The notes below the pieces were generated by a model. That model did not search any database. It saw only the letters and a program-made list of their open reading frames with translations, and was not told where the DNA came from. A DNA stretch of 64,000 bases, taken from assembly GCA_050249415.1 (NCBI GenBank), contig JBFWQO010000004.1, positions 186,001 through 250,000 of the forward strand. Reading direction: 5' to 3'. The position numbers and the translations under genes are program-made. The DNA is from CADEFQ01 sp050249415. Lineage in GTDB: Bacteria; Pseudomonadota; Gammaproteobacteria; Steroidobacterales; Steroidobacteraceae. Below, piece by piece: positions 45,402-56,100 of this stretch (position 1 is its first letter; every line of letters begins with the position of its first letter).

Positions 45402-47759
45402 TCAGCCGCGTTCGGCGAGAAACATCCACGTCTCGACGACCGTATCGGGATTGAGCGACAGGCTGTCGATGCCCTGCTCGACGAGCCAGCGCGCGAAGTC
45501 GGGGTGATCGGACGGACCCTGGCCGCAGATGCCGATGTACTTGCCGCGCGCGCGGCAGGCCCTGATCGCCATCGCGAGCAGCGCCTTGACGGCCTCGTCG
45601 CGTTCGTCGAACAGCTTCGCGACGATGCCCGAATCGCGATCGAGGCCGAGGGTGAGCTGGGTCATGTCGTTCGAGCCGATCGACATGCCGTCGAAGTACT
45701 CGAGGTACTCGTCCGCGAGCAGCGCATTGGTCGGCAACTCGCACATCATGATGAGCTTGAGGCCGTTCTCGCCGCGCCCCAATCCGTTGGCGGCGAGGAT
45801 CTGCGTGACTGCGCGGGCCTCCGCCACCGTGCGCACGAACGGCACCATCACCTGCACGTTCGTCAGCCCCATTTCGTTGCGCACGTGCCGCAGCGCCTCG
45901 CACTCGAGGTCGAAGCAGGGGCGAAACCCCGCGTCCACGTAGCGTGAGGCGCCGCGGAAGCCGAGCATCGGGTTTTCCTCGGACGGCTCGTACTGCCGCC
46001 CGCCGATCAGGTTCGCGTATTCGTTCGACTTGAAATCGGAGAGCCGCACGATCACGGGCTCCGGCGCGAAGGCCGCGGCGATCTGCGCGATGCCTTCCGC
46101 CAGCTTCTCGACGTAGAAGCGCACCGGGCCCGCATAGCCGGCCATCTGGCCGCGGATCTGGTCCTTGAGGTCGGCCGACAGCCGGTCGAACTCGAGCAGC
46201 GCGCGCGGGTGCACGCCGATCATCCGGTTGATGATGAACTCGAGGCGGGCGAGCCCGACGCCCCGATGGGGAATGCCGGCAAAATCGAACGCGCGGTCCG
46301 GGTTGCCGACATTCATCATGATCTTCACGGGGATCCCGGGCAGCGAATCGAGCTCGATCTGGCGGCGTTCGAAATCGAGCAGGCCCTCGTACACGTGGCC
46401 GGTGTCGCCCTCGGCGCACGATACGGTCACCTCGGCACCCTCCCTGATGCGCGACGTCGCGTCGCCGCAGCCGACGACCGCGGGAATGCCGACTTCGCGC
46501 GCGATGATCGCCGCGTGGCAGGTGCGCCCGCCACGATTGGTCACGATCGCGGACGCGCGCTTCATCACCGGTTCCCAGTCGGGATCCGTCATGTCGGCGA
46601 CCAGCACGTCGCCCGACTGGATGCGCGCCATCTCCGCGACGTCGCGGATGATGCGCGCCGGGCCCGCGCCGATGCGTTGCCCGATGCTGCGCCCGCTGGC
46701 GAGCACGTTCGAGCGCCCCTTCAGCGTGTAGCGCTGGATCGTGCGCCCGGCGCGGCTCTGCACGGTCTCGGGGCGTGCCTGCAGGATGTACAGCTCCCCC
46801 GTCGCGCCATCCTTGCCCCACTCGATGTCCATCGGCTGGCCGTAGTGGGCCTCGATGGCGAGCGCTTGCCTCGCGAGCGCATTGATGTCGGCTTCGTCGA
46901 GCGAGAAGCGCTGCCGATCGGCGCGCGGCACATCGACGGTCCTGACACGCTCGCCGCCGCCCGGCTCGCCGTAGACCATCTTGACGGCCTTGCCGCCGAG
47001 ATTGCGCCGCAGGATCGCCGGACGATCCGCCCGCAGCGCCGGCTTGTAGACATAGAACTCGTCGGGGTTCACGGCCCCCTGCACGACGGTTTCGCCCAGT
47101 CCCCACGACGAGGTGATGAACACGACGTCGCGAAAGCCGGAATCGGTGTCGAGCGTGAACATCACGCCGCTCGCGCCGAGGTCGCTGCGCACCATGTGCT
47201 GCACGCCCGCCGAGAGTGCGACCTGCGCATGATCGAAACCCTGGTGCACGCGATAGGCGATCGCGCGGTCGTTGAACAGCGACGCGAACACCGCGCGCAT
47301 CGCCGTGAGCACCTGTGCCTCGCCGCGCACATTGAGGAAGGTTTCCTGCTGGCCCGCGAACGAAGCTTCCGGCAGGTCTTCGGCCGTGGCGGAGGATCGC
47401 ACCGCCACCGCGATGTCGCGCCCCGCGCCCATGCGCCGGAACGAGTCGCACACCGCGGATTCGAGTGCGGGCGGGAAAGGCGTCGAGAGGATCCAGTCGC
47501 GGATCTGCGCGCCCGTCGTCGCGAGCTGCTGCACGTCGTCGACGTCGAGCCCGGCGAGCGCTGCGCGGATGCGCGCATCGAGCCCCCCCTGCTGCAGGAA
47601 CTCGCGGTACGCGGCGGCGGTGGTCGCGAAGCCGTCGGGCACGCGCACGCCGAGTTGCGCGAGCGCGCCGATCATCTCGCCGATCGAGGCGTTCTTGCCG
47701 CCGACGATCTCGACGTCGTGCTTCTTCAGCGCGGCGAAAGGCAGTACGTAGTCGGTCAA
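45402..47759 (-). CDS. ppsA: Phosphoenolpyruvate synthase
   Basis: PpsA makes PEP from pyruvate and ATP in gluconeogenesis. The 785-residue protein has the ATP-grasp-like domain (KKHDVEIVGGKNASIGEMI, AVRSSATAEDLPEASFAGQQETFLN), the phospho-His in NRGGRTCHAAIIAREVGIPAVVG and the C-terminal PEP-binding barrel ending KYIGICGQGPSDHPDFARWLVE. The TTG start at 47759 is supported by GGAG 7 nt upstream; no ATG lies nearby in frame. It is divergent from its regulator ppsR across 66 nt. Confidence 0.95.
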   Translation of the reverse strand: MTDYVLPFAALKKHDVEIVGGKNASIGEMIGALAQLGVRVPDGFATTAAAYREFLQQGGLDARIRAALAGLDVDDVQQLATTGAQIRDWILSTPFPPALESAVCDSFRRMGAGRDIAVAVRSSATAEDLPEASFAGQQETFLNVRGEAQVLTAMRAVFASLFNDRAIAYRVHQGFDHAQVALSAGVQHMVRSDLGASGVMFTLDTDSGFRDVVFITSSWGLGETVVQGAVNPDEFYVYKPALRADRPAILRRNLGGKAVKMVYGEPGGGERVRTVDVPRADRQRFSLDEADINALARQALAIEAHYGQPMDIEWGKDGATGELYILQARPETVQSRAGRTIQRYTLKGRSNVLASGRSIGQRIGAGPARIIRDVAEMARIQSGDVLVADMTDPDWEPVMKRASAIVTNRGGRTCHAAIIAREVGIPAVVGCGDATSRIREGAEVTVSCAEGDTGHVYEGLLDFERRQIELDSLPGIPVKIMMNVGNPDRAFDFAGIPHRGVGLARLEFIINRMIGVHPRALLEFDRLSADLKDQIRGQMAGYAGPVRFYVEKLAEGIAQIAAAFAPEPVIVRLSDFKSNEYANLIGGRQYEPSEENPMLGFRGASRYVDAGFRPCFDLECEALRHVRNEMGLTNVQVMVPFVRTVAEARAVTQILAANGLGRGENGLKLIMMCELPTNALLADEYLEYFDGMSIGSNDMTQLTLGLDRDSGIVAKLFDERDEAVKALLAMAIRACRARGKYIGICGQGPSDHPDFARWLVEQGIDSLSLNPDTVVETWMFLAERG

Positions 47760-47825
47760 AGGGTCGCTCCGGAATTGCGCTGCGGGCACTTGCGAGGCGG
47801 GCCGGGCAATGAAAGACTCGGCCGC

Positions 47826-48647
47826 GTGAGTCGACGAACAGTTTTCTTCGTTTCCGATCAGACCGGTGTGACTGCGGAGACCATGGGCCACAGTCTCCTG
47901 ACTCAATTCGATGGCCTCGAGTTCCGGCCGGTGACTTTGCCATTTGTGTCGGGCGTTGACAAGGCAGAGGAAGCCGTCAGGAAGATCAATCTCGCGGGCG
48001 CAGAATCCGGTGTGAGGCCGATCATATTTTCGACGCTCGTACACACCGAAGTGCGCGACGTCGTCAAGCGCGCCGACGGGCTGTTCCTCGATTTTTTCGA
48101 TGCGTTCGTGGGCCCGCTCGAGCAGGAACTCGCGACACGGTCCACCCACCGGACAGGTCGCGCGCACGGCATCGCCGATCTCACCGCCTACACGACGCGC
48201 ATCAACGCCACCAACTTCGCGCTCGCGAACGACGACGGGAGCGGGCGCGACTACGACGCCGCCGATGTCGTGATCGTCGGCGTGTCGCGCGTCGGCAAGA
48301 CTCCGACCAGTCTCTACATGGCGCTGCAGTACGGTGTCTTCGTCGCGAACTATCCGTTCACCGACGACGATCTCGAGGGCGGACGCCTGCCGGCGGCGGT
48401 CGCGCCGTACCGGCACAAGCTCTATGGGCTGACGATACGGCCCGAGCGGCTGCAGCAGATCCGGCACGAGCGTCGCCCGGACAGCCGCTACGCCTCGCAG
48501 CCGCAGGTGCAGTATGAAATCCGCGCCGCCGAGGCGTTGTTCGAGCGCTATGCGATCCCGAGCCTCGACACGACCGAATGCTCGATCGAGGAGATCGCGA
48601 GCCACATCCTCGAGAGCATCGGCATCGAGCGCCGCGTCCGGCCTTGA
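47826..48647 (+). CDS. ppsR: PEP synthase regulatory protein (kinase/pyrophosphorylase, DUF299)
   Basis: PpsR inactivates and reactivates PEP synthase by ADP-dependent phosphorylation and Pi-dependent dephosphorylation. The 273-residue protein starts MSRRTVFFVSDQTGVTAETMGHSLL and has the P-loop-like VGVSRVGKTPTSLYMALQYGVFVANYP and LYGLTIRPERLQQIRHERRP. The GTG start gives the usual N-terminus. Its position opposite ppsA confirms the pairing. Confidence 0.95.
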   Translation: MSRRTVFFVSDQTGVTAETMGHSLLTQFDGLEFRPVTLPFVSGVDKAEEAVRKINLAGAESGVRPIIFSTLVHTEVRDVVKRADGLFLDFFDAFVGPLEQELATRSTHRTGRAHGIADLTAYTTRINATNFALANDDGSGRDYDAADVVIVGVSRVGKTPTSLYMALQYGVFVANYPFTDDDLEGGRLPAAVAPYRHKLYGLTIRPERLQQIRHERRPDSRYASQPQVQYEIRAAEALFERYAIPSLDTTECSIEEIASHILESIGIERRVRP

Positions 48648-48698
48648 GGCCGGTCACATCCCGGGTGCTGCCGCCCTTGCGCGCGCATCCGCGTGCGC

Positions 48699-48704
48699 TA
48701 TAGT
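48699..48704 (+). promoter_or_regulatory. -10 box (TATAGT) 8 nt before the DUF1249 ATG
   Basis: TATAGT ends 8 nt before the start codon, so the first transcribed base should be at or within 1-2 nt of the ATG. There is no Shine-Dalgarno sequence. Confidence 0.5.
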
Positions 48705-48712
48705 CGTCCCGC

Positions 48713-49096
48713 ATGCGTACTGACGCGCTTGCCCCGGTTTCCTGGCGCGCCCGGCCACAGGGCTTCGTCGCGCTGATGGCGCTTTACGAAAGCAATTACG
48801 TGCGTCTCGGCTGGCTCGCGCGCGATCTCGCGGCCCTGGGCCCGGTCGCGGTATCGGCTGTCGCAGGCGATTGTGAACTGCGTCTCGAAATCATCGAGCG
48901 CTCCCGCTATACCACCTCCCTCGAGCTCACGTACCCGCCGATCGCGCTGCCGCAACTGCGCGTGCGCGTCTACCACGATGCGCACCTCGCCGAGGCGCAG
49001 GGCGAGGGCGGCGCTGCGGCCGGGCGCTGGTCGCGCAACATCCTGCTCAACAAGTGGCTCGAATACTGCGTCGAACGCGGCCACCGCTTTCCATGA
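48713..49096 (+). CDS. DUF1249 (YqiB-like) protein
   Basis: A 127-residue cytoplasmic protein of the DUF1249/YqiB family. It shares FVALMALYESNYVRLGWLA, LRLEIIERSRYTTSLELTY, LPQLRVRVYHDAHLAE and the C-terminal NKWLEYCVERGH with E. coli YqiB. The biochemical role is unknown. Its TGA overlaps the ATG of the next gene (ATGA), so the coiled-coil gene is coupled to it. Confidence 0.88.
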   Translation: MRTDALAPVSWRARPQGFVALMALYESNYVRLGWLARDLAALGPVAVSAVAGDCELRLEIIERSRYTTSLELTYPPIALPQLRVRVYHDAHLAEAQGEGGAAAGRWSRNILLNKWLEYCVERGHRFP

Positions 49097-50139
49097 AATC
49101 CCTCGCCGCGCTGCGTTTCGGCCGTGAACCCGAGAAGGAGGCGGAAGAGCAGCGCGTCGTGCAGCTGTTTCGCAATCGCGCCGAGCTGAAGAAGGCGTAC
49201 GCGTCGCTGCAGGACGAAATCCATCGGCTCAAGGACCGGATGAAGCAGCAGGAAGGGGCGACCGCGCGCGTCCAGGAGATGCTCGAGGCGCTCGAAGGGC
49301 GCCTCGCGGTGCCCGAAACCGCCTGGCCGGCGCTCGTCTTCTACCAGTTGCGCGGCCTCTGGGCCTGCGGCCGCGACCTGATCGGCCAGCTCGTGGCCGA
49401 CCTCGCGCGCCAGCAGGAAGAGAAGGAGCGGCGCCAGCACCTGACCGCGTCGAACCAGCGGCAGTTCGCGCGGCGCCAGGCGCTCGAGGCGCAGTTGCGC
49501 GAGGCGGAGACGGCGGCGGCCGAGGCCTCGGCGCGCGTCGCGGAGACGCGGCGCAAGCTCGCGACGCTGACCCGCTTCTGGCATTACTTCGCGCGACGCG
49601 ATCTCGCGCGCCGGCTGCATGCGCTCGACGCGAGTTCGAAGGCGTCCGCCGTGGCGCTCGGCGAGGCGCGCGCCGCCGGCGAAGCGCTCGAATCCGGGCA
49701 GGTCGCGGAGTTTCCGGGGCTCTCGATCGAGGCGCGCCGCGCGATCAACCTCGCGGCGATCGGTTATGCGGAGCTCCTGTGCCTGCGGCTCGCGCGCACG
49801 CCGCTGGTCGCGCAGGCGAAGGACGCGGCCGCCCGCCGCGAGGTGATCGACGATTACGGCACGCGTGCGGAATGCGAGCGGCTGATGTCGGACATCGCGC
49901 GCGCGAAGGCGGCGCTGCAACATCGCACGCGCCTCTCGCAGGAGCTGCGCGCACGCACCGACCGGCTGCGGCAGCTCGCCCGTTACCGCGACGGCGACGA
50001 TACGGTGCCGACACCGGAGTCGATCGGCATGGCGGAAGGCGACGTGCTCGAGCGGGGCGGCCAGGGCGCCAATGCGGCGCACCTGCCGAACGTGCTGGCC
50101 GAGGACACCTGGGATCTGTTCAGGACCGTGCTGCGCTGA
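49093..50139 (+). CDS. Coiled-coil protein of unknown function
   Basis: I do not recognise this 348-residue protein. It has no signal peptide or membrane helix. Heptad-rich, charged helices dominate: residues 13-75 (KEAEEQRVVQLFRNRAELKKAYASL, DEIHRLKDRMKQQEGA), about 108-170 (DLARQQEEKERRQHLTASNQRQFARRQALEAQLREAE) and about 270-300. A central part (WPALVFYQLRGLWACGRDLIGQL and IEARRAINLAAIGYAELLCLRLA) looks globular. The ATG overlaps the DUF1249 stop. It ends 19 nt beyond the end of the convergent RND gene. Confidence 0.8.
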   Translation: MKSLAALRFGREPEKEAEEQRVVQLFRNRAELKKAYASLQDEIHRLKDRMKQQEGATARVQEMLEALEGRLAVPETAWPALVFYQLRGLWACGRDLIGQLVADLARQQEEKERRQHLTASNQRQFARRQALEAQLREAETAAAEASARVAETRRKLATLTRFWHYFARRDLARRLHALDASSKASAVALGEARAAGEALESGQVAEFPGLSIEARRAINLAAIGYAELLCLRLARTPLVAQAKDAAARREVIDDYGTRAECERLMSDIARAKAALQHRTRLSQELRARTDRLRQLARYRDGDDTVPTPESIGMAEGDVLERGGQGANAAHLPNVLAEDTWDLFRTVLR

Positions 50140-53100
50140 CCCGCGTACGCGCACCGAAGCGCCGCGTCGCGGCGATGCCGTCGTCGAGCCACTGGTAGAA
50201 CACCGGAACCGCGAGCAGCGACGTGGCCGCGCCGAACAGGAGCCCGCCCATGATCGCGCGCGCCATCGGCGCGTAGGAGGGCCCCGCGAGGCCGACCGCG
50301 AGCTGTGCGTCGCCGAACGCGAGCGGTGCGAGCGCGAGCGACGCCGTCAGCGTCGTCATCAGGATCGGGCGCAGGCGGTCGCGGCTCGCCTGCAGGATCG
50401 CTTCGAGGCGCTGCACGCCGGCCGCGCGCAGGTCGTTGATGTGCGCGACCAGCACGATGCCGATGTTGACCACGACGCCCATCAGGATCTGGATCCCGAT
50501 CATCGCCATGAACGTGAACGTGGTGCGCGTGAGAAACAGCGTCCACACGACCCCGATCACCGCCATCAGGATCGAGCTGACGATGGACACGGGCAGCACG
50601 GTCGATTCGAACACGGCGGCCATCACGAGATAGATCATCGAGATCGCGAACAGCAGGTTGAAGAGCATCGTCTGCGCACCGTCGTCGTTCTGCTGCACGC
50701 CGCGACCGAATTCCCACGCATAGCCGGGCGGCAGCTGCCAGGCGGCCATCAGGCGCTCGACACGTTCCTTGACCGACGTGAGCGTCGCGTCGGGCGCGAT
50801 CACGCCGCCGAGCGTCACCGATGTGAGCCGGTTCACCCGCCGGATGACGCGCGGGCCCCGCTCGATCGAGAAGGTCGCGATGCTGCCGAGTTCGATGCGT
50901 TCGCCGCCGGGAAGGTAGAGCGGCAGGCGGGCGAGGTCCGCGACGTTCTGGCGGTCGGAGGCGCGAAAGGCGAGGCGCAGGGTCAGCTCGCGCTCCGCCG
51001 TGCGGAAGTCCCGCAGGCGGTCGCCACGCAGCGCCGCGGCGACGGTCACCGCGGCGGCTTGCGGCGTCAGCCCGAGCGCGGCGGCACGGTCGCGGTCCAC
51101 GTGAATGCGGACCTCCTCGTCGCCGTCGCGCGCCTCGGAGCGGACCGAACCCAGGCCCTCGATGCCGCGCAGCGCGTGCGCGACGTCGGCGGCGATGTCG
51201 GCGAGGCGCTCGGTCGACTCGCCCGTGAGGCGCAACGAGAATCCGGACGACTGTCCCTGCCCGTCGAGGCTGAAGGTCGGCTTGCCGATCAGGATCTCGG
51301 GCAACTGCGCCGAGGCGCGACGGATCACCTCGGCAGCCGGTATCCGCATCGACTGCTTGCGCGTCAGGATCAGCACGGAGTTCGCGGAAGTCGTGTCGTA
51401 ACGCGAGTAGACGCTCTCGATGTCGAATTGCTCGCGGTGCGCCGCGAGCCATGCCTCGACGGTGTTGACGGCGGCCTCGACGCGATCGATCGGGTGATTG
51501 CCCTCGATCCGGTAATCGATCAGCAGCTCGCGGCCCGCGTCCTGCGGAAACATGTCGAAGCGCAGCAGCTTGTCGGGCATCGCCGCCGAGGCGACGATCA
51601 GGCCGACGGTCGCGGTGAGCAGCAGCCCGAGCGCGAGCGCGGTGCGGCCGGAGCGGGTGAGCGCCGCCCGCAAGAGCGAGGCGTAGCGGTCCTGCAGGCG
51701 GGCAAAGCAGCTGTCCCGCACGATCGGGGGCGGCGGCGGAAATCGCGCGGTGAGCATCGGCACGATCGTCTGGGCGATCACGAGCGACGCGCACATCGCG
51801 ACGATGATCGGCACCGCGACGTGCACGAGGAAGATCGAGAGCTGGTTGCGTTCGCCGAAGACGATCGGCAGGAACACGACCACGCAGGTCGCGGTGCCCG
51901 CGAGCGTCGCGATGCCGACTTCACGCACGCCCGCGAGCGTGGCGCGCTGCGGATCCGCCGGGTCGAGCTGGCGATGCCGGAAGACGCTCTCGGTCACGAC
52001 CACGGCGTTGTCGACGAGCATGCCGATCGCGAGCATCATGCCCATCATCGACATGACGTTGAGCGTGAGACCGAGGAAATACATCGCCGCGAGCGTCACG
52101 AGCAGCGACAGCGGCACCGCGAGGCTCACGATCAGCGTCGTCGGCCAGTGCCGCAGGAAGAGATAGAGCACGAGCAGCGCGAGTACCGCCCCGATCAGGC
52201 CGGCTTCGCCGACATCGGCGAGCGAGCTGCGGATCGAGGTCGCCTGGTTCTCGAGCACGTAGATCGTCACGCCCTGCATCTGCGGCAGTTCGCGGGCCCG
52301 CTCGACGACCTTCAGCACCGCGTCGGCCACCTCGATCACGTTGGCCTGTGTCGACTTGAAGACGTCGAGGCCGACCGCCGGCCGGCCGTCGAGGTGCCGG
52401 CGCGTCGTCAGTTCGGGGCTGACGAGCGCGATGTCCGCGATATCGCCGAGGCGCAGGTCGGGTCCGATCACGAGCCCGCCGATTTCCGCGAGTGAACGCA
52501 GCTCGCCGATCGGCCGCACCGTGAAGCGCTGCGCGCCGTCGGTCAGCTGCCCGGCGCTCACCGAGAAATTGGCGCGCTGGAGCTTCGCGACGAGGTCGCG
52601 CACGTCGATGTGGTGTGCCGCGATGCGTCCGGCGTCGACCAGTACGCGCACCTCGCGGGGTTCCACTCCCGCGAGTTCCACGCGCGCGACGCCGTCGACG
52701 CGCTCGATCGGCTTTTTCAGCGCGCGCTCGAGGAGTTCGTACTGCGACGAGAGGTCCGAGTCGGCTGACAGGCGGATCGTCAGGATCGACTGGTCGGCGC
52801 TCGACGCGGTGAACATCAGGATGCGGTTCGCCGCGGCGGGCAGGTCGTGGCGGATCGCGTCGAGCCGCGTGCGCACCTCGAAGCCCGCCGCGTCGATGTC
52901 GGTGCCCCAGCCGAATTCGATCTCGAACTGCGCCTGGTCGCCCTCCGAGCGGGAGCGGATCTCCCTGATGCCGGGCAGTGTCGCGAGCGCATCCTCGACG
53001 GGGCGCGTGATCTCCTCCTCGATCTCCTCCGGAGTGGACCCGGGGTAGGGGATCGACACGCCCATGAATGGCAACGTGACGTCGGGGAACTGTTCGAGCG

Positions 53101-53197
53101 GCAGCAGTTTCGCGGCCATCAGGCCGATCGTCGCGACCGCGGCGAAGACCATCACCGTCGTGACGGGCCGTCGCAGCGCGAAGGTCGTATGGATCAC
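50120..53197 (-). CDS. RND efflux transporter permease subunit (second of two)
   Basis: A 1025-residue inner-membrane proton-driven pump of the AcrB/D/F family. It starts MIHTTFALRRPVTTVMVFAAV and has FPDVTLPFMGVSIPYPGSTPEEIEEEITRPVEDAL and TM4 AIGMLVDNAVVVTESVF with a single Asp before Asn, where AcrB has Asp-Asp. The C-terminal half repeats the fold (ILMGVVVNIGIVLVAHINDLR). The GTG at 53197 overlaps the stop of the first subunit (GTGA). With the other pump gene it may form a mixed trimer, as MdtBC does; that is inference. Confidence 0.93.
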   Translation of the reverse strand: MIHTTFALRRPVTTVMVFAAVATIGLMAAKLLPLEQFPDVTLPFMGVSIPYPGSTPEEIEEEITRPVEDALATLPGIREIRSRSEGDQAQFEIEFGWGTDIDAAGFEVRTRLDAIRHDLPAAANRILMFTASSADQSILTIRLSADSDLSSQYELLERALKKPIERVDGVARVELAGVEPREVRVLVDAGRIAAHHIDVRDLVAKLQRANFSVSAGQLTDGAQRFTVRPIGELRSLAEIGGLVIGPDLRLGDIADIALVSPELTTRRHLDGRPAVGLDVFKSTQANVIEVADAVLKVVERARELPQMQGVTIYVLENQATSIRSSLADVGEAGLIGAVLALLVLYLFLRHWPTTLIVSLAVPLSLLVTLAAMYFLGLTLNVMSMMGMMLAIGMLVDNAVVVTESVFRHRQLDPADPQRATLAGVREVGIATLAGTATCVVVFLPIVFGERNQLSIFLVHVAVPIIVAMCASLVIAQTIVPMLTARFPPPPPIVRDSCFARLQDRYASLLRAALTRSGRTALALGLLLTATVGLIVASAAMPDKLLRFDMFPQDAGRELLIDYRIEGNHPIDRVEAAVNTVEAWLAAHREQFDIESVYSRYDTTSANSVLILTRKQSMRIPAAEVIRRASAQLPEILIGKPTFSLDGQGQSSGFSLRLTGESTERLADIAADVAHALRGIEGLGSVRSEARDGDEEVRIHVDRDRAAALGLTPQAAAVTVAAALRGDRLRDFRTAERELTLRLAFRASDRQNVADLARLPLYLPGGERIELGSIATFSIERGPRVIRRVNRLTSVTLGGVIAPDATLTSVKERVERLMAAWQLPPGYAWEFGRGVQQNDDGAQTMLFNLLFAISMIYLVMAAVFESTVLPVSIVSSILMAVIGVVWTLFLTRTTFTFMAMIGIQILMGVVVNIGIVLVAHINDLRAAGVQRLEAILQASRDRLRPILMTTLTASLALAPLAFGDAQLAVGLAGPSYAPMARAIMGGLLFGAATSLLAVPVFYQWLDDGIAATRRFGARTRVSAARS

Positions 53198-56100
53198 GGC
53201 TGGGGCACCGGTGACGGGAGCGCGGTCTCCCTCGCCCCGGCCACGGAGCGCGCGTCGCGGCGCCGGTCGAGCAGCGTATAGAGCACCGGGATGACGATCA
53301 GGGTCAGGACGGTTGCGACCAGCATGCCACCGATCACCGTGATCGCCATCGGACGGCGCACTTCGGCGCCCTCGCCGAGCCCGATCGCCATCGGCACGAG
53401 GCCGAGGATCGTGCTCCAGCTCGTGATCAGGATCGGGCGCAGGCGCGTGCGCGCAGCGAGCAGCAGCGCTGCGTGGCGCGGCAGTCCCCGGTCGCGCGCC
53501 TGGTTCACGGCGTCGAGCAGCACGATCGCGTTGTTGACGACGATGCCGGCCAGCAGGATGAGGCCGATGAATGCGACCGCATTCACCGTCGTGCCGGTCA
53601 GCGCGAGCCCCCACACGGCGCCGATCAGTCCCATCGGGATCGTGAACAGGATCACGAACGGGTGGATCAGCGACTCGAACTGCGAGGCCATCACGAGATA
53701 GACGAGGAACACGGCGAGCCCGAACGCCATCAGCAGTGAAGTGAAACTCTGCTGCATCTCCTCGCTCTGCCCCGTGACGCTGCTCGTGATGCCGACCGGC
53801 AGCGCCGTCGTCGCGAGGATTCCGTGCGCGACGGCCGTCGCGGCGCCGAGGTTGTCGCCCGCAGGCGAGGCGGACAGCACCGCGACCCGCTCCTGCGACG
53901 CGCGCCGGATCTCCGCGGGGCCCATCGCGAGGCTCACGTCGGCGACGGCCGCGAGCGGCACCGGGTGCTCGCCGCCCGGATTCACGATCAGGTTGCGCAC
54001 CTCCTCGATCGAGGCGCTGCGGGTGTCGACGCTGCGCACGAGCACGTCGATCTTGCGGTCGCGCAGCTGGTAGCGCGTCGCGACATCCCCGCGCAGGCTC
54101 GCGACCACGCGGTCCGCGATGTCGCGCACTTCGAGCCCGAGCCGGGAAGCGCGGTCCTGGTCGAACACGATGCGGATCTCGGGATGTCCGCCCTCGATGG
54201 ACGAGCGCAGGTCGGTGAAGGCGCCGCTCGCCTCCATCCGCGCGCGCACGGCCGCGGCGGCCGCCTGCAGCCGATCGAGCTCGTACCCCGACAGCACGAC
54301 CTCGAGCGGCGTCGACAGCGTGAAGAGCGCGGGGCGCGAGAACTCGTACTGCACGCCGGGCAGGGCGTCGAGCGCGGTGCGCAGTCGTGCCATCGCGGCG
54401 GCTTCCTCGCGCGGGCCGGCCGGCTGCTTCAGGCGCACGGCCATCTCGCCGATGTTCTCGCCGGAGTCGACCGGGTTCGCGTCGAGGCGGTTGCCCGTGC
54501 CCGAGACGGCATAGGCCTGGTCGAGGCCCGGCAACCCGAGGGCGGACGCCTGGGCCGTGCGCAGCACGCGATCGGTGGTGTCGAGCGGCGACCCGGCGGG
54601 CAGGCGCAGCTTGACGTTGAACTCACCCTGCGCGAGCTGCGGGATCAGTTCCGTCGGCAGTCGCGCCAGCACCGCGCCCGTGACGGCGAGCAGCGCGACC
54701 GCGACGCCGAGCACCAGCGCGCGACGACGCAGCGCCCACTCGAGCGCGGCCGGGTAGACCCGGTCGAGTTGCACGAAGGCGCGCTGGGTGGCGTGCACGG
54801 CCGGCGCGAGCGCGAGGCCGCACAGCGCGCCGGTGGCGCCCGCGAGCGCGCGCACGAGCCGGATGAGCGTGGCGAGGACGAGCCGCAGCGGCCAGCCGAT
54901 CCAGCCGAAGATGCGGCGCACGCCACGCGAGGCCGGCGCATCCGCGAAATCGCCCGGGCGCAGCGCGCGACCGAGCGCACGCAGCCGATCGGCCAGCCGG
55001 GCGGCCCTCACGCGCAGTTCGGCGCCGAGGGCCCGCTGCGGCTCGTGCTGCGCGCCGTCGTCGGCGCGCCACGCGGCCATCATCGGCACGAGCGTCAGGC
55101 TCACGAGCAGCGAGAGGATCTGCGCGAACGTGACCGTCAGCGCCTGATCGCGGAACAACTGCCCGGCGATGCCGCTGACGAACACCATGGGGAAGAACAC
55201 CGCCACGGTCGTCATGGTGGAGGCCGTGACCGCCATCGCGACCTCCGCCGTGCCCTCGCGCGCGGCCTGCACGGCGGGCAGGCCGGCTTCACGCTTGCGC
55301 GAGATCGCCTCGAGAATGACGACCGAGTTGTCGATCAGCATGCCGACCGAGAGCGCGATGCCGCCGAGCGACATGATGTTGAGCGTGAGATCGAAGCCGT
55401 ACATCAGCACGAAAATGCCGATCACGGTGACCGGGATCACGATGCCCGCGACCAGCGTCGCGCGCGCATCGCGCAGGAACAGGTACAGCACGATCACGGA
55501 CAGGAGGCCGCCCCAGATCGCGGCATCGCTCACCTCGCTCACCGAGTTCGCGATGAAGGTCGACTGGTCGTAGACGGTCTCGAGCTTCGTGTCGGGCGGC
55601 AGGCTCTTGCCGAGGTCGGCGAGCCGCGTGCGCACCGCCTGCGCGAGCTGCACGGTATTGGCGTCGCCTTCCTTGTAGACCGCGAGTTCGACGCACTCGC
55701 GTCCGTCGAGGCGCGTGATCGCCGTGCGGTCCTTGTAGCCGTGTTCCACCCGGGCGATGTCGCGCAGGTACACGGGCCGTCCGTCGACCGTCGCGATCAC
55801 GGCGTTCGCCATTTCCTCGAGCGAGCCGAACTCGTTCAGCGTACGGACGAGGAAGCGCTGCGTGCCTTGCTCGAGCCGCCCGCCCGAGAGGTTGACGTTC
55901 TCGGCGCCGATGCGCGCGGCGACCTGGCCGACGTCGAGCTTCAGTTGCGCGAGGCGTTGCTGGTCGACGTAGACATGGACCTCATCCTCGAAACCGCCGC
56001 TCACCTTGACCGCGGCCGACCCTTCCGTCGCCTCGAGCGCGGGCTTCAGGCGATCGTCGGCGAAGCGGCGCAGCGCCTTCAGCCGCTCTTCCCGGGTGGC

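Noticed and set aside
47760..48605. N-terminal extension of ppsA on the minus strand through ppsR
   Set aside because: It is antisense to the conserved ppsR coding sequence and shows no similarity to PEP synthases. TTG at 47759 with GGAG upstream gives the normal length.
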